DNA of 15,594 bases from Arthrobacter sp. (GTDB lineage: Bacteria; Actinomycetota; Actinomycetes; Actinomycetales; Micrococcaceae): NCBI GenBank assembly GCA_018260285.1, contig JAGLBH010000001.1:1-15594 (forward strand), given 5' to 3'. The first letter of the stretch is position 1, and each line of letters begins with the position of its first letter. Below are positions 1 through 6,479 of this stretch, piece by piece. Made by a program: the position numbers and the translations under genes. The notes under the pieces are model-generated. The model ran no database searches and was not told the DNA's origin. It saw only the letters and a list, made by a program, of their open reading frames with translations.

Positions 1-750
1 GCCGCCCCTGCGGCTGTGTGGGCGATCATCCTCGGGTTCAAGACGATGGACGTCATCGGCCTGCTGCTCGTGGCTGTCTACTCGTTCTTCCAGTACCGAC
101 TTCTCGCGCTGGTCACGCTCGGATCGCTCATCGTGGCTGGCCTTCTGACGTACCTCGCCATCGCTGTGCTCGGTGTGACGGCGAACTACCGTCTCTCCCT
201 GGCCGGCGTGGCAGGCATCATCGTGGCCATCGGCCTGACGGCGGACTCCTTCATCGTCTACTTCGAGCGCATCCGCGATGAGCTTCGCGAAGGGCGGCCT
301 CTGGAGTCGGCCGTCGAGCTCGGCTGGGCTCGCGCCAAGAGGACCATCCTGGCCTCCAAGGCCGTCAACCTCCTCGCCGCAGTGGTGCTGTTCATCGCAG
401 CGGTCGGCAACGTCCGCGGCTTCGCCTTCACCCTGGGCCTGACGGCGCTGGCTGACCTCCTCGTGGTCTTCCTCTTCACGCACCCGGTCCTCGAGCTGCT
501 CTCCCGCACCGCGTTCTTCCGCAACGGGCACCCGGCCTCCGGGCTGGACCCGCGCGCCCTCGGGGCGGTTCCCCTCTATCGGGGAGCGGGCAGGGTGCGC
601 GAGCCCCAGTCGTCGTCGGGCGCCGGCTCCACCGCGGACGCCCAGACCGAGGACGACTCTGACCCGATCGACACCACAGGCATGACCATTGCCGAACGCC
701 GCGCCGCCGAACGCGCCCGCGCGCGCCGTGCAGCGCAGGAGGGCAAGTAG
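1..750 (+). CDS. secD: Protein translocase subunit SecD, C-terminal part (5' end outside window)
   Basis: SecD is a membrane subunit of the SecDF complex, which uses the proton-motive force to pull proteins out of the SecYEG channel. The frame is open from base 1, so only the C-terminal membrane half is present. It holds several hydrophobic segments and the conserved stretch GLTADSFIVYFERIRDELRE, whose Asp and Glu/Arg residues belong to the RND-type membrane core of SecD. After the last membrane segment comes a polar cytoplasmic tail of about 70 residues ending in an Arg/Ala-rich run, which is common in actinobacterial SecD. The stop at 748-750 abuts the secF start codon with no gap, so the two genes are translationally coupled. 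The GTG at 16 is an internal codon, not the start. The large periplasmic P1 domain is upstream of the window. Confidence 0.95.
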   Translation, partial: AAPAAVWAIILGFKTMDVIGLLLVAVYSFFQYRLLALVTLGSLIVAGLLTYLAIAVLGVTANYRLSLAGVAGIIVAIGLTADSFIVYFERIRDELREGRPLESAVELGWARAKRTILASKAVNLLAAVVLFIAAVGNVRGFAFTLGLTALADLLVVFLFTHPVLELLSRTAFFRNGHPASGLDPRALGAVPLYRGAGRVREPQSSSGAGSTADAQTEDDSDPIDTTGMTIAERRAAERARARRAAQEGK

Positions 751-1761
751 ATGAAACGGCTCGCACAGTGGGGCAATGCCCTCTACACAGGTGAGAAGTC
801 CTACGAATTCGTGGGGCGCAAGAAGCTGTGGTTCACCATCACGGCGGCGCTCGTCCTCCTCTCGATCCTCATCCCCGTGCTCCGCGGCGGGTTCAACATG
901 GGCATCGACTTCCGGGGCGGCTCCGAGTTCACGGTGTCCCAGACATCGCACACGGACACCAAGCCGGGGGAGCGCGCCGTGACGTCGGTCGTCTCCCAGT
1001 CGGAGCCGAGGGTGACGAACATCGCCCCCGGCACCGTGAGGGTGCAGACCGAGAAGCTGACGGACACCCAGACGCTCCAGGTCAAGCAGAACCTCACGTC
1101 CGCCTACGGAGTCTCTGAGGACAAGGTCACGAGCAACTTCGTCGGCCCCACCTGGGGACAGGACGTCTCCCAGCGGGCGCTCCTGGGCTTCGCGATCTTC
1201 GTGGTGCTCGTGACGCTCCTCATGGCGCTGTACTTCCGCACGTGGAAGATGTCCCTCGCGGCCATTGTGGGCCTTTTCGTGGTGCTCATCATCACGGCGG
1301 GCATCTACGCCGCCACGGGGTTCGAGGTGACGCCGAGCGCCGTCATCGGCTTCCTGACGATCCTCAGCTACTCGCTCTACGACACGGTGGTCGTCTTCGA
1401 CAAGATCCGTGAGAACACCGAAGAGGGCAAGGGCCGCAGGCCGTTCGGCGAGTCCGTCAACCTGGCCATCAACCAGACCCTCGTCCGCTCCATCAACACG
1501 TCCGTCGTGGCTGTCCTGCCGGTCGGCGCCATCCTCTTCATCGGCGCCTTCCTCTTGGGCGCCGGCACGCTCAAGGACCTCTCGCTCTCGCTGTTCGTGG
1601 GCATCATCGTGGCGACTCTGGCCACGATCTTCGTCCAGGCTCCTCTCTATGCGGCGCTCCGCGGCGGGGAGAAGGACCAGCAGCCGGAGGGGACGACGCC
1701 GTCGCCCGCTCAGGAGCGACCCGCATCGGCCGGACAGGAAGCTTTGCCTAACCAGGTTTGA
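751..1761 (+). CDS. secF: Protein translocase subunit SecF
   Basis: SecF is the partner of SecD in the proton-driven SecDF accessory complex. The protein has 336 residues, typical for actinobacterial SecF. A first membrane segment lies near residues 28-44 and is followed by the family signature GIDFRGGSEFTV (51-62), a short external domain to about residue 140, and then five hydrophobic segments. The stretch YDTVVVFDKIREN at about 210-222 is the conserved SecF membrane motif, with Asp211. The C-terminus is a polar Gln/Pro/Glu-rich tail. ATG 751 is supported by AGGAGG at 737-742 with an 8-base spacing inside the secD end. In Mycobacterium tuberculosis an apt gene lies between secF and rel (from memory). 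It is absent here, and rel follows directly. Confidence 0.96.
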   Translation: MKRLAQWGNALYTGEKSYEFVGRKKLWFTITAALVLLSILIPVLRGGFNMGIDFRGGSEFTVSQTSHTDTKPGERAVTSVVSQSEPRVTNIAPGTVRVQTEKLTDTQTLQVKQNLTSAYGVSEDKVTSNFVGPTWGQDVSQRALLGFAIFVVLVTLLMALYFRTWKMSLAAIVGLFVVLIITAGIYAATGFEVTPSAVIGFLTILSYSLYDTVVVFDKIRENTEEGKGRRPFGESVNLAINQTLVRSINTSVVAVLPVGAILFIGAFLLGAGTLKDLSLSLFVGIIVATLATIFVQAPLYAALRGGEKDQQPEGTTPSPAQERPASAGQEALPNQV

Positions 1762-1775
1762 GCCGATCCAGCCCG

Positions 1776-1781
1776 TAAACT
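1776..1781 (+). promoter_or_regulatory. Candidate -10 box of the rel promoter
   Basis: TAAACT preceded by G fits the actinobacterial TANNNT pattern and resembles the boxes upstream of aspS, rpsD and alaS in this window. No good -35 box stands 16-18 bases upstream. TTGAGC at 1758-1763 is only 12 bases away. A start near 1788 would give rel a leader of about 62 bases that begins inside the hairpin at 1784-1823. This is inference from the motif only. Confidence 0.35.
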
Positions 1782-1783
1782 GA

Positions 1784-1831
1784 TCTGACCCGCCGTCCGA
1801 GGATTCTCGAACGGCGGGTCAGACCCGTTTT
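1784..1831 (+). terminator. Hairpin terminator after secDF
   Basis: Two perfect 13-base arms (TCTGACCCGCCGT at 1784-1796 and its complement at 1811-1823) form a stem. After one C-A mismatch it continues as CGAG/CTCG with a GATT loop at 1802-1805. CCCG and a short TTTT run at 1828-1831 follow. It lies 22 bases after the secF stop and ends only 18 bases before the rel start, so it most likely terminates secDF transcription. The T run is weak, and the hairpin could also act as a leader structure of rel. Confidence 0.7.
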
Positions 1832-1849
1832 CCGACCTCTGGAGGCACC

Positions 1850-4111
1850 ATGAGCTACGGCGAGAGCACCTCACCCATCGACCGCCTGCCCTCGGTTCTG
1901 TCTCCGCTGGCCAGGCTTGCCGGGCGCGCGCAGAGCCCCACGCCCATCCTGGACCCGCTCCTGAGGCAGATTCGCGCAGCCAGCCCCAAGGCTGACCTTG
2001 AGCCGATTCGCGCCGCATATCGCGTGGCGGAGCGCCAGCACGAGGGGCAGATGCGCCGGTCGGGGGATCCGTACATCACCCACCCCGTGGCGGTTGCCTC
2101 AATCCTGGCTCAGATGGGCTTCACAGGCACCACGCTTCAGGCGGCCCTTCTCCACGACACGGTGGAGGACACGGACTACACCCTCGAGCAGCTGGCCCAG
2201 GACTTCTCCCCGGAAGTGGCCATGCTCGTGGACGGGGTCACGAAGCTGGACAAGGTCAAGTACGGAGACGCCGCCCAGGCGGAGACGGTTCGCAAAATGG
2301 TCATCGCGATGTCCAGCGACATCCGGGTGCTCATCATCAAGCTCGCGGACCGGCTGCACAACGCGCGCACCTGGCGCTACGTCTCGGGGGACTCCGCCGC
2401 GAAGAAGGCTCGTGAGACGCTCGAGATCTTCGCCCCCCTGGCTCATCGCCTCGGCATGAACACGGTCAAATGGGAGCTCGAGGACCTCTCGTTCGCCGTT
2501 CTCTATCCCAAGATGTACGAAGAGATCGTCCGCCTCATCGGCCAGCGCACCCCGGAGCGGGAGAAGTACCTGGCCGGCGTGCGCGAGGAGGTCCAGAAGG
2601 ACCTGCAGGCCTCTCGGATCAAGTGCACCATCACAGGGCGCCCCAAGCACTACTACTCCGTGTACCAGAAGATGATCGTGCGCGGCAAGGAGTTCGACGA
2701 GATCCACGATCTCACCGGCATCCGCATCCTCGTGGACTCCGTGCGGGACTGCTATGCGACGCTCGGCATCATCCACAACCGCTGGTCACCCATGCCGGGG
2801 CGGTTCAAGGACTACATCGCGAGCCCCAAGTTCAACCTCTACCAGTCCCTCCACACCTCCGTCATCGGCCCGAACGGCCGGCCGGTCGAGTTCCAGATCC
2901 GCACGCATGAGATGCACCGCCGCGCGGAGTACGGCGTGGCCGCCCACTGGAAGTACAAGCAGCAGAGCGGCCAGCCCGCCCAGGACGCCTCCACGACGGA
3001 TATGAAGTGGCTGCGGTCCCTCATGGACTGGCAGCAGGAGACGCGGGACCCAGGGGAGTTCCTCGACTCTCTGCGGTACGAGATGAATGCGGCCGAGGTC
3101 TACGTCTTCACCCCCAAGGGGGACATCCTCGCCCTTCCTTCGGGGTCAACACCCGTGGACTTCGCCTACACGGTCCACACGGACGTGGGCCACCGGACGA
3201 TCGGAGCGCGGGTCAACGGGAAGCTCGTCCCGCTCTCCCACACGCTCAACAACGGAGACTGGGTGGAGGTCATCACCTCCAAGGCGGAGGGCGCCGGACC
3301 CAGCAGAGACTGGCTCAACTTCGTCAAGTCCGGGCGGGCCAAGACCAAGATCCGCCACTGGTTCACCCGAGAACGCCGCGAAGAGGCCATCGAATCCGGC
3401 AAGGACGCCCTCACCCGGGCCCTGCGGCGCAAGAACATGCCCGTCCAGAAGATGCTCACCCAGCCCCGCCTCCAGACCGTGGCGGAGCGTCTCGGCCTGA
3501 CGGACATCCCCTCCCTCTATGCAGCGCTCGGCGACGGGAATCTCACCACCCAGTCCGTGCTGCAGACACTCGATGCTGAGTTCGGGGAGGTCATCGAAGA
3601 GGTCCGCGAGCCGATCACCATTTCGACGCCGAAGGCCGGTCGCCACTCCGACGGGGCTGTCACCGTCCAGGGCGACGCCGACGTCTGGGTCAAGCTGGCC
3701 CGGTGCTGCACGCCCGTGCCCCCGGACGAGATCATCGGGTTCGTCACGCGCGGCTCCGGCGTCTCGGTCCATCGCCAGGACTGCACGAACGTCCAGTCCC
3801 TCCTGGACCAGCCTGACCGCATCGTGCCCGTCTCCTGGAGCGCCGCGCAGTCAGGAGTCTTCCTCGTGGAGATCCAGGTCGAGGCCCTCGACCGCAAGAA
3901 CCTCCTCTCGGACGTGACCCGTGTGCTCAGCGATCACAAGGTGAACATTCTCGCGGCGTCTGTCCAGACGAGCCATGACCGGGTCGCCCGCTCGCGCTTC
4001 TCCTTCGAGATGACCGATCCCCGGTATCTGGACCATGTCCTCACGGCAGTCCGCAAGATCGACGGCGTGTACGACGTCTACCGGGTGGCCGGGAACAAGC
4101 GTCAGGACTGA
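1850..4111 (+). CDS. rel: Bifunctional (p)ppGpp synthetase/hydrolase Rel
   Basis: Rel makes (p)ppGpp from ATP and GDP/GTP on starved ribosomes and hydrolyses it, setting the stringent response. Its 753 residues have the full long-RSH layout. The HD hydrolase domain carries His78, His102-Asp103 in LLHDTVED, and Asp167 in KLADRLHN. The synthetase domain carries Asp287 in HDLTGIR, Tyr331 in YQSLHTS and Glu347 in VEFQIRT, and its RFKD motif (318-321) is the form usual in bifunctional enzymes. A TGS domain spans about 416-478. A zinc-finger-like region starts at Cys619-Cys620, and an ACT domain ends the protein (about 670-750). Both active sites look intact. ATG 1850 has GGAGG at 1841-1845, and an own promoter is proposed at 1776-1781. 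The last 10 bases overlap the convergent minus-strand gene. The same gene is often called relA in actinobacteria. Confidence 0.97.
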   Translation: MSYGESTSPIDRLPSVLSPLARLAGRAQSPTPILDPLLRQIRAASPKADLEPIRAAYRVAERQHEGQMRRSGDPYITHPVAVASILAQMGFTGTTLQAALLHDTVEDTDYTLEQLAQDFSPEVAMLVDGVTKLDKVKYGDAAQAETVRKMVIAMSSDIRVLIIKLADRLHNARTWRYVSGDSAAKKARETLEIFAPLAHRLGMNTVKWELEDLSFAVLYPKMYEEIVRLIGQRTPEREKYLAGVREEVQKDLQASRIKCTITGRPKHYYSVYQKMIVRGKEFDEIHDLTGIRILVDSVRDCYATLGIIHNRWSPMPGRFKDYIASPKFNLYQSLHTSVIGPNGRPVEFQIRTHEMHRRAEYGVAAHWKYKQQSGQPAQDASTTDMKWLRSLMDWQQETRDPGEFLDSLRYEMNAAEVYVFTPKGDILALPSGSTPVDFAYTVHTDVGHRTIGARVNGKLVPLSHTLNNGDWVEVITSKAEGAGPSRDWLNFVKSGRAKTKIRHWFTRERREEAIESGKDALTRALRRKNMPVQKMLTQPRLQTVAERLGLTDIPSLYAALGDGNLTTQSVLQTLDAEFGEVIEEVREPITISTPKAGRHSDGAVTVQGDADVWVKLARCCTPVPPDEIIGFVTRGSGVSVHRQDCTNVQSLLDQPDRIVPVSWSAAQSGVFLVEIQVEALDRKNLLSDVTRVLSDHKVNILAASVQTSHDRVARSRFSFEMTDPRYLDHVLTAVRKIDGVYDVYRVAGNKRQD

Positions 4112-4740
4112 TCGGAGGCGTCGGTCTGCGGCGCTTCCGCGCGCTGCCTCTGCAGCAGTCGGGCGGTCTTCGCCGCCCGACTGAGCCTCGAGTGCATGCG
4201 GGACCGGTGACGCTGGGGAACGTAGAGACCCCCGAGCCGGATGTGCGTCTGGACGGACTCGATGAGGTCGGGGGTCTGGAAGGCGCGAACGAGGATCCGT
4301 CGCGCATCCTCGTCGCCGCAGTGGCGCGCGACGTCGAGAACAGTGCGCACCGGGTCTGAGACGAAGACTCCCGCCAGGCTGAGGCTCCGATCCAGCGGAT
4401 CCTGCACCTCGTGGATGAGCAGATGCGGATAGGCCCGGTGGGTGCTCGTCGTCCGCTTGGACTGGTCGATGAGCACTTCCAGACGGCACGGCTCGGTTCC
4501 CCACCCGTAGACCCACGCGGCTGAGGCCCATCCGACGACGACCCTCGGGAGGAGGGCTCGACCGATGGTGTGCTTGGCGGCCACGGCTCTGAGCTCGGAG
4601 GTGTCCCCGAGGGAGGCTGCCGCCCACACCTGGGGGAGGAGCTCTCGAACAAGGCCGTCTCTCCGCAGGGAGCTCATCTCCGCGGCGGTGAAGTCGTGGC
4701 GCGGGGGATCTGCGATGCCGGTGATGAGAAGAGTGCTCAT
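4102..4740 (-). CDS. AbiEi-antitoxin-like hypothetical protein (orphan)
   Basis: This 212-residue protein has unknown function. It resembles actinobacterial proteins usually named type IV toxin-antitoxin AbiEi-family antitoxin. A short N-terminal region (about 17-35, [17 protein letters not shown]) could be the winged-helix-like part. [15 protein letters not shown] (67-81) and [14 protein letters not shown] (about 128-141) match the 'S-A-A-x-x-x-G' and 'D-P-x-R-T-x-x-D' blocks I associate with that family. The C-terminus is rich in Arg, Gln and Ser. ATG 4740 is preferred because the upstream in-frame start at 4800 would place 20 codons inside the terminator at 4766-4816. GGAGG at 4742-4746 is only one base from this ATG, which is too close for a normal ribosome site. 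No AbiEii-type nucleotidyltransferase toxin is adjacent. The stop overlaps the rel stop by 10 bases, tail to tail. The family call is from memory. Confidence 0.8.
   Translation of the reverse strand: MSTLLITGIADPPRHDFTAAEMSSLRRDGLVRELLPQVWAAASLGDTSELRAVAAKHTIGRALLPRVVVGWASAAWVYGWGTEPCRLEVLIDQSKRTTSTHRAYPHLLIHEVQDPLDRSLSLAGVFVSDPVRTVLDVARHCGDEDARRILVRAFQTPDLIESVQTHIRLGGLYVPQRHRSRMHSRLSRAAKTARLLQRQRAEAPQTDASDQS
4156..4183. terminator. Candidate bidirectional hairpin after rel, inside the opposing gene
   Basis: CAGTCGGGCGG at 4156-4166 and CCGCCCGACTG at 4173-4183 form a perfect 11-base-pair stem with a 6-base loop (TCTTCG), 45 bases after the rel stop. It lies in the coding 3' end of the minus-strand gene, where it encodes [10 protein letters not shown]. 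Neither side has a T run. It is the only strong hairpin close downstream of rel, so it may end or stabilise the rel transcript. It could also be a by-product of the coding sequence. Confidence 0.4.
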
Positions 4741-4765
4741 ACCTCCACTGTGGCGCAGGCGGAGC

Positions 4766-4816
4766 AAAAAGAAAAGCGCCCGGACAAAGAACGTGGACAA
4801 CGTTCCTGCCGGGCGC
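4766..4816 (-). terminator. Rho-independent terminator of the DUF349 gene
   Basis: Read on the minus strand, an 8-base outer stem (4809-4816 with 4776-4783, GCGCCCGG) encloses an inner 6-base stem (4800-4805 with 4789-4794). TTTTCTTTTT at 4775-4766 follows at once. It sits 20 bases after the DUF349 stop at 4837. The plus direction has no T run, so it works for the minus strand only. It separates the DUF349 gene from the AbiEi-like gene and argues that the latter has its own start of transcription or is reached by read-through. Confidence 0.88.
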
Positions 4817-4836
4817 CTCTCAGCGCAGAGTGAAGA

Positions 4837-6267
4837 TCAGCGCTGAGCGTTCTTGAAGAGCTCTGCGAGGGCGCGCTTCGTGTCGAGCTCTTCCTGAGCC
4901 GCCTTGATCTTCCGCGCGTCACCGGACTGCTGGGCGCGCTCGAGGGCGCGCTCGAGCTTGGCCATCGCCTCGTCAAGCTGGGTCAGGGCCGAGTTCTTGC
5001 GGGCCAGGACCTCAGGGTTGGTGCGGTCCCACTCTTCGCGCTCCGCCTGGCGGAGGGCGTCCTCGACCTTGCGGATGCCGGCGTCCATGCGGCCGATGTC
5101 CTTGCGGGGAACCTTGCCGGCCGCGTCCCACTCGTCCCGGATCACGGCGAATTCGCGCTTGGCCTTGGCCAGGTCCTTGATCGGCAGGAGTGCCTCGGCG
5201 CGCTTGAGAATTGCTTCCTTGACCACGAGGTTGTCGCGGAAGGAGGCGTCGATCTCCTCGTTGGCCGCCTGGCGGGCGTTGAAGAAGACATCCTGGGCGG
5301 CGCGGAAGCGGGCCCAGAGGGCGTCGTCCTCCTTGCGGGACGCGCGCTTGGCCGCCTTCCACTCGTCCATGAGCTCGCGGTACTTGCCAGCCGTCACGCC
5401 CCAGTCCGTGGACGTCGAGAGCTCCTCGGCGCGCTGGATGAGCTTCTCCTTGGCGGCCTTCGCCTCGGCATGGTCTGCATCGAGCTGGCTGAAGTGCGCG
5501 CGGCGGTGCTTCTCGAAGAGAGTGCGAGCCCCTCGGAAGCGCTTCCACAGGCCGTCCTCGACAGACTTGGACTGGCGGGGGCCTGCCTTCTGGAGAGTCT
5601 GCCACTCCGTGAAGAGCTCTGCCATGCGGGCGGAGGACTGCTTCCACTGGATCTTGGAGGGATCCTGCTCGGCGATCTGCTCGGCCTCGGCGACTACTCG
5701 CTCGCGCGCGGCGAGGGACTCGGCTGCCTGAGCCGCGTGGCGGGCCTTGGCCTCCTCCTGCGCCTGGGCGGCCCGCTGGGTCAGGGCCTCGATGCGAGCC
5801 GCAAGGCCTGCGAGGTCACCGACGAAGCGGTGGTCTGCGATCTGCAGGGAGATCTGCTCAAGCGTCTTCTGGAGGTCGCCCGGAACGGTCCCGGCGGCGA
5901 CGCGGGCCTCGAGGAGTGCCACCTGGTTGGCGGCGGCGTCGAACTTCTTGACGAAGTAGGCGAGAGCCTCGTCCGCACCCTTGTCGGGGTACTGGCCGAC
6001 GGCGTACTCCTTGTCCTCGACGATGACGAACACGTGGCCGTCCTCGGTGACGCGTGCGAAGGCTCGCGCCTCCTCCAGGCTCGTCTCGGTCGTGTCAATC
6101 TTGACGGGGGCCGTCTCTGCGGGGGAGACCCGGGCAGCCACGGGGGTGGTGGGCTGGGGGGTCTCAGTCTGAGGCGCTTCGGCCTCGGGCGCGGTCTCGG
6201 GGACGACGGCGTGGGAGCCGACTGCCTGGTCGACGGGCTGGCTGGTTTCGTCGGATTTCTGTTCCAC
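4837..6267 (-). CDS. DUF349 domain protein (coiled-coil, unknown function)
   Basis: The protein has 476 residues from the chosen start and belongs to the DUF349 family, which is common near rel in actinobacteria and has no established role that I can name. Residues about 20-62 are a disordered-looking Pro/Glu/Thr/Ala stretch. A conserved block with VTEDGHVFVIVEDKEYAVGQ follows, then long helical Ala/Glu/Arg/Lys-rich regions. Helical units recur with LWKRFRGARTLFEKHRRAHF, LWARFRAAQDVFFNARQAAN and GRMDAGIRKVEDALRQAERE, which I read as tandem DUF349 repeats between about residues 200 and 420. The last 60 residues are strongly coiled-coil. GTG 6267 (VEQKSDET) is preferred, with GAAAGAG at 6276-6282 and an 8-base spacing. 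The open frame runs up to 6351, but through a hairpin-containing leader. No signal peptide or membrane segment is seen. It is divergent from aspS. Confidence 0.87.
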   Translation of the reverse strand: MEQKSDETSQPVDQAVGSHAVVPETAPEAEAPQTETPQPTTPVAARVSPAETAPVKIDTTETSLEEARAFARVTEDGHVFVIVEDKEYAVGQYPDKGADEALAYFVKKFDAAANQVALLEARVAAGTVPGDLQKTLEQISLQIADHRFVGDLAGLAARIEALTQRAAQAQEEAKARHAAQAAESLAARERVVAEAEQIAEQDPSKIQWKQSSARMAELFTEWQTLQKAGPRQSKSVEDGLWKRFRGARTLFEKHRRAHFSQLDADHAEAKAAKEKLIQRAEELSTSTDWGVTAGKYRELMDEWKAAKRASRKEDDALWARFRAAQDVFFNARQAANEEIDASFRDNLVVKEAILKRAEALLPIKDLAKAKREFAVIRDEWDAAGKVPRKDIGRMDAGIRKVEDALRQAEREEWDRTNPEVLARKNSALTQLDEAMAKLERALERAQQSGDARKIKAAQEELDTKRALAELFKNAQR

Positions 6268-6299
6268 CGCTAAAACTCTTTCATCAGGTACACATGTGA

Positions 6300-6330
6300 C
6301 CCGGATGAGGAGTCGAACAACCTCACCGGG
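6300..6330 (-). promoter_or_regulatory. Bulged hairpin in the DUF349 leader
   Basis: CCCGG, a bulged A at 6305, and TGAGG (6300-6310) pair with CCTCACCGGG (6321-6330) around a 10-base loop. This gives a 10-base-pair stem with one bulge. It lies 33 bases upstream of the DUF349 start and, in minus-strand transcripts, would fold in the 5' leader. It has no T run, so it does not look like a standard terminator. Its function is unknown. Confidence 0.5.
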
Positions 6331-6349
6331 CGGAGACGGAGCGGAGATC

Positions 6350-6366
6350 ACAGCGCACTGCGCTGT
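6350..6366. promoter_or_regulatory. 17-base perfect dyad, possible operator
   Basis: ACAGCGCA and TGCGCTGT flank a single central C, giving perfect 8+1+8 symmetry between the two divergent promoters. The symmetry and position suggest a binding site for a dimeric regulator. Chance in GC-rich DNA cannot be excluded. Confidence 0.35.
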
Positions 6367-6382
6367 CTTCCGCTTGCCTTGA

Positions 6383-6388
6383 AGCCTA
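6383..6388 (-). promoter_or_regulatory. Candidate -10 box of the DUF349 gene
   Basis: Read on the minus strand this is TAGGCT preceded by G, fitting TANNNT. It predicts a leader of about 110 bases containing the dyad at 6350-6366 and the hairpin at 6300-6330. No clear -35 box was found. Confidence 0.3.
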
Positions 6389-6431
6389 CTCGGAACGGGC
6401 CTCTTCCGCGTAGTTGCCCGCCGTTTCCACG

Positions 6432-6437
6432 TAGACT
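6432..6437 (+). promoter_or_regulatory. Candidate -10 box of the aspS-rarA operon
   Basis: TAGACT preceded by G matches the actinobacterial -10 pattern and is identical to the box proposed for rpsD. It would start transcription near 6444, giving an aspS leader of about 36 bases. The -35 region is not recognisable; TTGCCC at 6414-6419 is too close. Confidence 0.45.
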
Positions 6438-6479
6438 TGCCTCTAAAGACTCTTATTGTCCCCCTGGGAAGGATCCACT

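Larger units (their letters stand above)
6268..6479. other. Divergent intergenic region between the DUF349 gene and aspS
   Basis: This 212-base region separates two divergently transcribed genes. It holds, in plus-strand order: a palindrome CACATGTG near 6291-6298, a bulged hairpin at 6300-6330, a 17-base dyad at 6350-6366, a candidate minus-strand -10 box at 6383-6388, a candidate plus-strand -10 box at 6432-6437, and the aspS ribosome-binding site at 6467-6472. I see no additional gene in it. Confidence 0.7.

Noticed and set aside
4741..4800. A 20-residue N-terminal extension of the AbiEi-like protein from ATG 4800
   Set aside because: It would be encoded inside the stem and T run of the DUF349 terminator, and its Phe/Leu/Arg-rich sequence looks like translated terminator DNA.
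5470..6273. A 267-codon open frame on the plus strand opposite the DUF349 gene
   Set aside because: It is a Leu/Gly/Asp-rich shadow of the Ala/Glu-rich DUF349 coding sequence, with no domain and no ribosome site of note.
6308..6330. tRNA-like 3' half in the DUF349-aspS gap (GAGTCGAACA followed by CCTC)
   Set aside because: No acceptor or anticodon stem could be assembled on either strand. The segment is better explained by the simple bulged hairpin.
6268..6351. Extension of the DUF349 protein to the upstream in-frame start at 6351
   Set aside because: The extra 28 residues cover a hairpin and precede a GTG that has a ribosome-site-like GAAAGAG. The extension does not look like the acidic N-terminus that follows.
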